Shown in pieces: positions 59,403-64,000 of a stretch of 64,000 nucleotides of DNA. Under the pieces are notes generated by a model. That model saw only the letters and a list, made by a program, of their open reading frames with translations, was not told the DNA's origin and did no database searches. The stretch's first letter is position 1. Each line of letters starts with the position of its first letter. The stretch is from Hahella sp. CCB-MM4 (GTDB taxonomy: Bacteria > Pseudomonadota > Gammaproteobacteria > Pseudomonadales > Oleiphilaceae). The position numbers and the translations under genes were made by a program. The stretch covers positions 62,001 to 126,000 of the forward strand of contig NZ_MRYI01000014.1 of the NCBI RefSeq assembly GCF_002260525.1. Reading direction: 5' to 3'.

Positions 59403-60014
59403 ATGAGCTTTGCGGACTCTCTTGAGGGGATGAAAAACTTTGATATCAACGATCTTGACTTTAATAACGCAGGATCGTGGCCGGCACCTGTTAAGGCAAT
59501 ATGCTGCATTCTTCTAATAGCATTGGTGTTGGGGGCAGTATATTGGTTTGATATCAAAGATTTGGATGCAACTCTGGCAACTAGGGCCCAGGAAGAAAAA
59601 GACCTGAAAAGTCAATTCGAGGTTAAGGCTGGTCAAGTTGCGAATCTAGATGAATACAAGGCTCAGATGGTTGAGATGGAGAAAACCTTCGGTGCGTTGT
59701 TGCGGCAGCTGCCAAGTGATACTGAAGTGCCTGGTTTGCTCGAGGATATATCGACCGTTGGATCGTTGAGCGGATTGGAGCTCTCTTCAATAGATTTGCA
59801 GAAGGAAGTGTCCAAGGAATTTTACATTGAATTGCCTATCAAAATTAGCCTGAAGGGAACCTATCACGACATTGCTGCTTTCATCAGTGGTGTTGCTGGC
59901 TTGCCGAGGATTGTTACCCTGCATAACTTCACAATCAAGAAAGACCAGGGTGAGGTTCTGTCGATGAATATTGAGGCAAAAACCTATCGATACAACGGTA
60001 GTGGAGCTAATTGA
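59403..60014 (+). CDS. pilO: Type IV pilus assembly protein PilO
   Basis: A 203-residue bitopic protein: cytoplasmic tail, one membrane helix (about 30-48), a coiled coil (52-95) and a ferredoxin-like periplasmic domain. It pairs with PilN. ATG 59403 lies eight bases after GGGAGG and one base past the pilN stop; GTG at 59394 would overlap that stop and is less likely. Confidence 0.94.
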   Translation: MSFADSLEGMKNFDINDLDFNNAGSWPAPVKAICCILLIALVLGAVYWFDIKDLDATLATRAQEEKDLKSQFEVKAGQVANLDEYKAQMVEMEKTFGALLRQLPSDTEVPGLLEDISTVGSLSGLELSSIDLQKEVSKEFYIELPIKISLKGTYHDIAAFISGVAGLPRIVTLHNFTIKKDQGEVLSMNIEAKTYRYNGSGAN

Positions 60015-60556
60015 TGTTTAGGATAACTCTAACGATTTTGCTGACAGTTCTGTTGTCACAACTTACGGGATGCTCCACCGGTTCAGGGTTTGAGGACTTG
60101 GAAGCATATGTAAAGGAAGTGAAGGCTCGCCCGAAAAAAAGGATTGAACCTTTGCCCGAATTTAAGGCATACGAAGCGTTTTCGTACAGCGCTGCAAATC
60201 GAAGGTCTCCGTTTACGGCGCCACAGACAATACAGCTTGCTTCATTGGAGCAGCAGCCAAAAAGTAATGTGAAGCCAGACTTTAATCGTCCTCAGGAGCT
60301 TTTGGAATCGTTTGCTATTGGTAGTATGGCAATGGTGGGGACCATTGTTAAGCAGGATGAATCTACCCTCTATGGTCTGGTTAGTGACGGAGAAGGGGGG
60401 ATTCACCGCGTGAGAGTCGGCAACTATATGGGCAAGAACCATGGCAAGGTGGTTAAGGTGACTGAGTCTCAGATTGAACTAATTGAAATTGTCTCAGACG
60501 GACAGGGAGGCTGGTTTGAGCGTCCCCGTACCATGGGATTGAAGGAAGTAAACTGA
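60014..60556 (+). CDS. pilP: Type IV pilus lipoprotein PilP
   Basis: A 180-residue lipoprotein with lipobox LTGC (after ILLTVLLSQ). A disordered segment with RRSPFTAP leads to the beta-sandwich domain that includes GTIVKQDESTLYGLVSDGEG and binds PilQ N-domains. It links the PilNO dimer to the secretin. It overlaps the pilO stop as TGATG. Confidence 0.94.
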   Translation: MFRITLTILLTVLLSQLTGCSTGSGFEDLEAYVKEVKARPKKRIEPLPEFKAYEAFSYSAANRRSPFTAPQTIQLASLEQQPKSNVKPDFNRPQELLESFAIGSMAMVGTIVKQDESTLYGLVSDGEGGIHRVRVGNYMGKNHGKVVKVTESQIELIEIVSDGQGGWFERPRTMGLKEVN

Positions 60557-60600
60557 TGATGGTGAATCGAGTGCCCGGTGAGAGTTATTTGGAGAAAACA

Positions 60601-62688
60601 ATGAAAGCGCTTATGAGTAAGATATGGTTCACTCTCGTACTATCTATGATGTGTGGAGTGTCACATGCAGTTAATCTCACGGCCATAGATTTTGCTGCGC
60701 TTCCTGGTGATCGCACTGAGATTAAATTGAAGTTTGATAGCACGCCCCCTGAGCCAAATGGATATTCCATTGAGCAGCCCGCGCGTATCGCGCTTGATTT
60801 TGCTGGCGTGACAAGTAGCCTTTCTGAAAAGTACCATCAGATTTCCAAAGGCAACACCCAAAGCGTTACTGTGCTCGAAGCAGGAGGGCGTACAAGGGTT
60901 ATCATGAATTTGGTTGAGCTGGTTCCGTACGCCACAGCGGTTCAGGGAAATACTGTTGTTGTGGAATTGGGAAGCTCAAAGATCACTTCTTCATCGACTG
61001 CGTCACCTTCTTCCTCTGTGGTTTCTTCCAGCACTAGCTCGGAATTGGCAGTGACAAATATTGATTTTCGCCGCGGTGAATCCGGTGATGGTCGTGTAAT
61101 GATTGACTTTTCAAATGATAAGGTCAGCGTTGATATGGCCGAGGAAGCGGGGAATATCAAGCTTAGGTTTGGGAAAACCCGCCTTCCTAAGGAGTTGCAG
61201 CGTAGCCTTGATGTTATAGATTTCGCTACACCAGTGCAGTATATCGATGCTTATACTGAAGAAGGCGATGCTGTCGTAATGATTAAGCCCCAAGGGGAGT
61301 TTGATTATTTGGCATACCAGGCAGATAACAGGTTTACCTTGACTGTTGAGCCACTGACTGCAGATGAGGCCGAACAGCGTCAAAAAGACAAGTTTCCTTA
61401 CACTGGTGAGAAGCTGTCTCTGAACTTTCAGGATATCGAAGTTCGTTCCGTGTTGCAGTTGATTGCTGATTTTACTGGTTTGAATCTGGTTGCTAGTGAC
61501 ACTGTTGGCGGTAGAATTACACTCAGGTTGCAAAATGTCCCCTGGGATCAGGCGCTTGAGTTAGTGCTAAAAACGAAAGGTTTGGATCAGCGTAAAATCG
61601 GCAACGTTCTTCTTGTTGCGCCCGCAGAAGAAATTGCGGCGCGTGAGAAGCTTGAATTGGAAGCATCCAAACAGGTTAAAGAGCTGGCCCCAGTTAGACT
61701 TGAGGTTATTCAAATTAACTATGCGAAAGCCAAGGATATCGTTGATTTGCTTAAATCAGATAAGGAGCTGATATCTACGAGAGGGTTTATTTCTTCTGAT
61801 GAACGCACCAATACGATCAGCATTCGTGAGACAGTTGATAAAATTTCTGAAGTTCGCAGGCTGATTGGTACTTGGGATGTTCCTGTTAGTCAGGTATTGA
61901 TCGAGGCTCGGATTGTCAGGGCTCGCACAGACGCTGTTGATGATCTGGGGATTACCTGGGGTGGAAGTAGGTTCAAGAGTAATGGGTCTGGTGATTGGAT
62001 TATTGGTGGTGGCTCAACCTCAAATACCGAGGCATTTAACGGGATTAACGAGTTTGTTCGTGATCCAACGGGCGATCTGCCGACGGTGGCAACTTTTCCT
62101 GATGCTCTCGCCGTAGATCTGGGTGTCACCAGAACCAATGCGTCGTCAATCGCTATTGGTTTTCAGCGCGGCTTCAATGTATTGCAGCTTGAGTTGTCTG
62201 CATTTGAATCTGACGGCAAAGGTGAGGTAATTGCTCAGCCGAAGATTGTTACTGCTGACAGACAAACTGCTCGAATTGAATCCGGTGAAGAAATCCCTTA
62301 TCAGGAAGCTTCCTCCAGTGGTGCGACTTCGGTGTCCTTTAAGAAGGCTGTATTGGCTCTTGAAGTGACTCCCCAAATTACACCTGATGACAAAATCATC
62401 ATGGATCTGGTTGTGAATCAGGATAGTCGTGGCACAACTACTGCTGGTATTCCAAGTGTGGATACGAATGAAATCACCACGCAGGTTTTGGTGGGTAATG
62501 GTGAAACTATTGTGCTGGGTGGAATATTTACTTCCGAGCAGTCTACCACGGTAACGAAAACTCCGTTCCTTGGTGATATTCCTTATCTTGGCCGTCTCTT
62601 CACGAAGACCGAAGAGTCGGATGAACGCTCCGAATTGTTGGTGTTCATTACTCCAAAACTTATCACCAACGGTCTGATCGAAAACTAA
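60601..62688 (+). CDS. pilQ: Type IV pilus secretin PilQ
   Basis: A 695-residue outer-membrane secretin. Signal peptide ends GVSHA; two AMIN domains (about 25-110 and 150-245) are joined by a Ser-rich linker. N0/N1 domains follow (NFQDIEVRSVLQLIADFTGL, KELISTRGFISSDERTNTI), then the secretin pore with VLIEARIVRAR, GSGEEIPYQE-like IESGEEIPYQE and GETIVLGGIF. ATG 60601 has GGAG six bases upstream; earlier ATGs (60556, 60559) overlap the pilP stop but would spoil the signal peptide. A terminator follows. Confidence 0.95.
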   Translation: MKALMSKIWFTLVLSMMCGVSHAVNLTAIDFAALPGDRTEIKLKFDSTPPEPNGYSIEQPARIALDFAGVTSSLSEKYHQISKGNTQSVTVLEAGGRTRVIMNLVELVPYATAVQGNTVVVELGSSKITSSSTASPSSSVVSSSTSSELAVTNIDFRRGESGDGRVMIDFSNDKVSVDMAEEAGNIKLRFGKTRLPKELQRSLDVIDFATPVQYIDAYTEEGDAVVMIKPQGEFDYLAYQADNRFTLTVEPLTADEAEQRQKDKFPYTGEKLSLNFQDIEVRSVLQLIADFTGLNLVASDTVGGRITLRLQNVPWDQALELVLKTKGLDQRKIGNVLLVAPAEEIAAREKLELEASKQVKELAPVRLEVIQINYAKAKDIVDLLKSDKELISTRGFISSDERTNTISIRETVDKISEVRRLIGTWDVPVSQVLIEARIVRARTDAVDDLGITWGGSRFKSNGSGDWIIGGGSTSNTEAFNGINEFVRDPTGDLPTVATFPDALAVDLGVTRTNASSIAIGFQRGFNVLQLELSAFESDGKGEVIAQPKIVTADRQTARIESGEEIPYQEASSSGATSVSFKKAVLALEVTPQITPDDKIIMDLVVNQDSRGTTTAGIPSVDTNEITTQVLVGNGETIVLGGIFTSEQSTTVTKTPFLGDIPYLGRLFTKTEESDERSELLVFITPKLITNGLIEN

Positions 62689-62705
62689 TTCGATCAAAAC
62701 TGTAC

Positions 62706-62733
62706 AGAAAGCCACCTTCGGGTGGCTTTTTGC
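62706..62733 (+). terminator. Rho-independent terminator after pilQ
   Basis: AAAGCCACC and GGTGGCTTTTT close on a TTCG tetraloop (62707-62731), 20 bases after the pilQ stop. It separates the pilus genes from aroK. Confidence 0.9.
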
Positions 62734-62807
62734 GTTATGGACAGTACTAGAGCCTTATGGCTTTCTCATGCTATGCTCCGCTGCGCTTAAGCGATGGTTG
62801 ACAAGGC

Positions 62808-63365
62808 ATGCAAGACTTCAAACATAATGTTGTTCTGGTGGGTCCCATGGGGACCGGTAAGACCACAATCGGCAAGCTTCTGGCAAAGGAACTGCACTTT
62901 GAGTTCAAGGACTCCGATCGTGAGATAGAGGAGCGCTCTGGCGCGGATATTCCCTGGATATTTGATGTCGAAGGGGAGCAAGGGTTCCGGGCGCGAGAAA
63001 GAATGGTGATTGAGGAGCTCTCAAACGAACCGGAAATCGTTGTCGCAACCGGCGGCGGCGCTGTGGGGAGTGAGGAGAATCAGTACCATCTAAGTGCCAA
63101 GGGCTTTGTCGTATATCTGCATACCTCTGTTGAGCAGCAGTACCAGAGGACGCGAAAGGACCGTAAAAGGCCGCTTCTGCAGAATAGTGATCCGATGAAA
63201 GTTCTGCAAAATCTGATGGCTGTTCGTGAGCCGATCTATCGCTCTATGGCAGACTATGTTATTAGTACAGATCAAAAGCGGCCAAGGACTGTGGTCAGAG
63301 AAATTATAAAGGCGCTGCAGGCTTCTCCAGTCTGGATGCCTTCTTCATCTCCTAAGGTTGAATAA
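62808..63365 (+). CDS. aroK: Shikimate kinase
   Basis: A 185-residue kinase making shikimate 3-phosphate. The P-loop is [11 protein letters not shown] (T where most have S), the shikimate site includes [16 protein letters not shown] and TGGGAV, and the lid is RKDRKRPLL. Length is usual. It precedes aroB by 2 bp; the pilQ-aroK-aroB order is widely conserved. Confidence 0.96.
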   Translation: MQDFKHNVVLVGPMGTGKTTIGKLLAKELHFEFKDSDREIEERSGADIPWIFDVEGEQGFRARERMVIEELSNEPEIVVATGGGAVGSEENQYHLSAKGFVVYLHTSVEQQYQRTRKDRKRPLLQNSDPMKVLQNLMAVREPIYRSMADYVISTDQKRPRTVVREIIKALQASPVWMPSSSPKVE

Positions 63366-63367
63366 TT

Positions 63368-64000
63368 GTGGAAACTCTTAATGTCGATTTAGGGGAGCGT
63401 AGCTACCCCATCTACATCGGTGGTGATGTTCTGGCTCGAAAGGACTGCTTGATCAGGCACATTTCCGGCCGGCAGGTCATGATTGTGACAAATGAAACTG
63501 TAGCGCCGTTGTATCTCGAGAAAGTCCGGCAGTTGCTGGATGGTTTCGATGTGGATGTCACTGTTCTGCCTGATGGCGAAGAGTATAAGAATATGGAGTC
63601 TCTGGCTTCGATATTTGATCACCTTATCGGTCAGAGGCATAACCGGACGACAACCTTGATCGCTCTGGGTGGCGGTGTTATCGGTGATATGACGGGGTTT
63701 GCCGCAGCGTCTTATCAGCGCGGTGTTAATTTTATCCAGATACCAACGACGCTCTTGTCGCAGGTAGACTCGTCAGTCGGGGGTAAGACGGGAATCAATC
63801 ATCCTCAGGGCAAGAATATGATCGGCGCATTCTATCAGCCGAAAGCCGTTCTTATCGATACTTCGACTTTGCAAACTCTTCCGGAGAGTGAGTTTTCTGC
63901 CGGCCTTGCGGAAGTCATCAAGTATGGCCTGATTAAAGATGTCGGGTTCCTTGAGTGGCTGGAGTCAAACCTGGATGATTTGATGGCTCTGGACGCAGAA
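63368..64000 (+). CDS. aroB: 3-Dehydroquinate synthase, N-terminal part (runs off the window)
   Basis: A frame open to the window end gives 211 residues starting at GTG 63368. It shows [10 protein letters not shown], the NAD site [19 protein letters not shown], and [20 protein letters not shown] with metal and substrate ligands, then [12 protein letters not shown]. It closes DAHP to dehydroquinate; the C-terminal 150 residues lie outside. Coupled to aroK. Confidence 0.96.
   Translation, partial: METLNVDLGERSYPIYIGGDVLARKDCLIRHISGRQVMIVTNETVAPLYLEKVRQLLDGFDVDVTVLPDGEEYKNMESLASIFDHLIGQRHNRTTTLIALGGGVIGDMTGFAAASYQRGVNFIQIPTTLLSQVDSSVGGKTGINHPQGKNMIGAFYQPKAVLIDTSTLQTLPESEFSAGLAEVIKYGLIKDVGFLEWLESNLDDLMALDAE

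Overview
This window looks like a contiguous piece of chromosome from a Gram-negative, free-living gammaproteobacterium of the Pseudomonadales/Oceanospirillales kind (Hahella- or Marinobacter-like). Evidence for this is the gene order aroQ-accB-accC-prmA-dusB-fis-purH-purD, the block HAD-rppH-ptsP, the block argS-ftsN-hslV-hslU, priA / rpmE / malic enzyme / PBP1a, and pilMNOPQ-aroK-aroB, together with LPS (waaA), TolC and type IV pilus genes. Base composition looks close to even and steady. I saw no rRNA, tRNA, insertion sequence, prophage, toxin-antitoxin or CRISPR locus.

Layout. 1-8057: tail of a sensor kinase, an orphan periplasmic binding protein, then a sugar cassette: a glucose/mannose-type ABC importer (gtsABCD-like), an AraC regulator and an AGE-family sugar epimerase/isomerase. 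8246-11964: an Aer-like PAS chemoreceptor, a second orphan binding protein, a free-methionine sulfoxide reductase and a small lipoprotein. 12036-21604 (minus strand): purine, Fis, tRNA-dihydrouridine, fatty-acid and shikimate housekeeping genes, interrupted between dusB and its upstream neighbour by an unusual array of 20-bp direct repeats. 21796-26835: a c-di-GMP neighbourhood, with an active-looking REC-GGDEF protein divergent from a LapD-like protein whose GGDEF and EAL motifs are both degenerate, followed by a DUF2333 membrane protein. 26926-31753: a redox gene pair, waaA and tolC. 32308-37944: a TPP riboswitch with thiC, then nudF, DUF1249, cpdA, yqiA and a solitary gcvH. 38002-45610: HDOD protein, imelysin-like lipoprotein, HAD phosphatase, rppH, ptsP and a patatin-like lipase. 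45741-55105: DUF971, hslUV, an FtsN-like SPOR protein, argS, priA, rpmE and malic enzyme. 55159-64000: PBP1a, pilMNOPQ, aroK and the start of aroB, which runs off the window.

The coding content is mostly conserved housekeeping. The unusual signals are in the non-coding DNA: a nine-copy 20-bp iteron-like array upstream of dusB-fis; two 45-bp tandem units, each able to form a hairpin, in the ptsP leader; a 22-bp-phased motif between tolC and thiC; a 20-bp duplication straddling the stop codon of the second sugar permease; and several strong inverted repeats. A good sigma-32-type promoter precedes hslV. No clearly new multi-gene system is visible; the repeat arrays are the best candidates for something undescribed.
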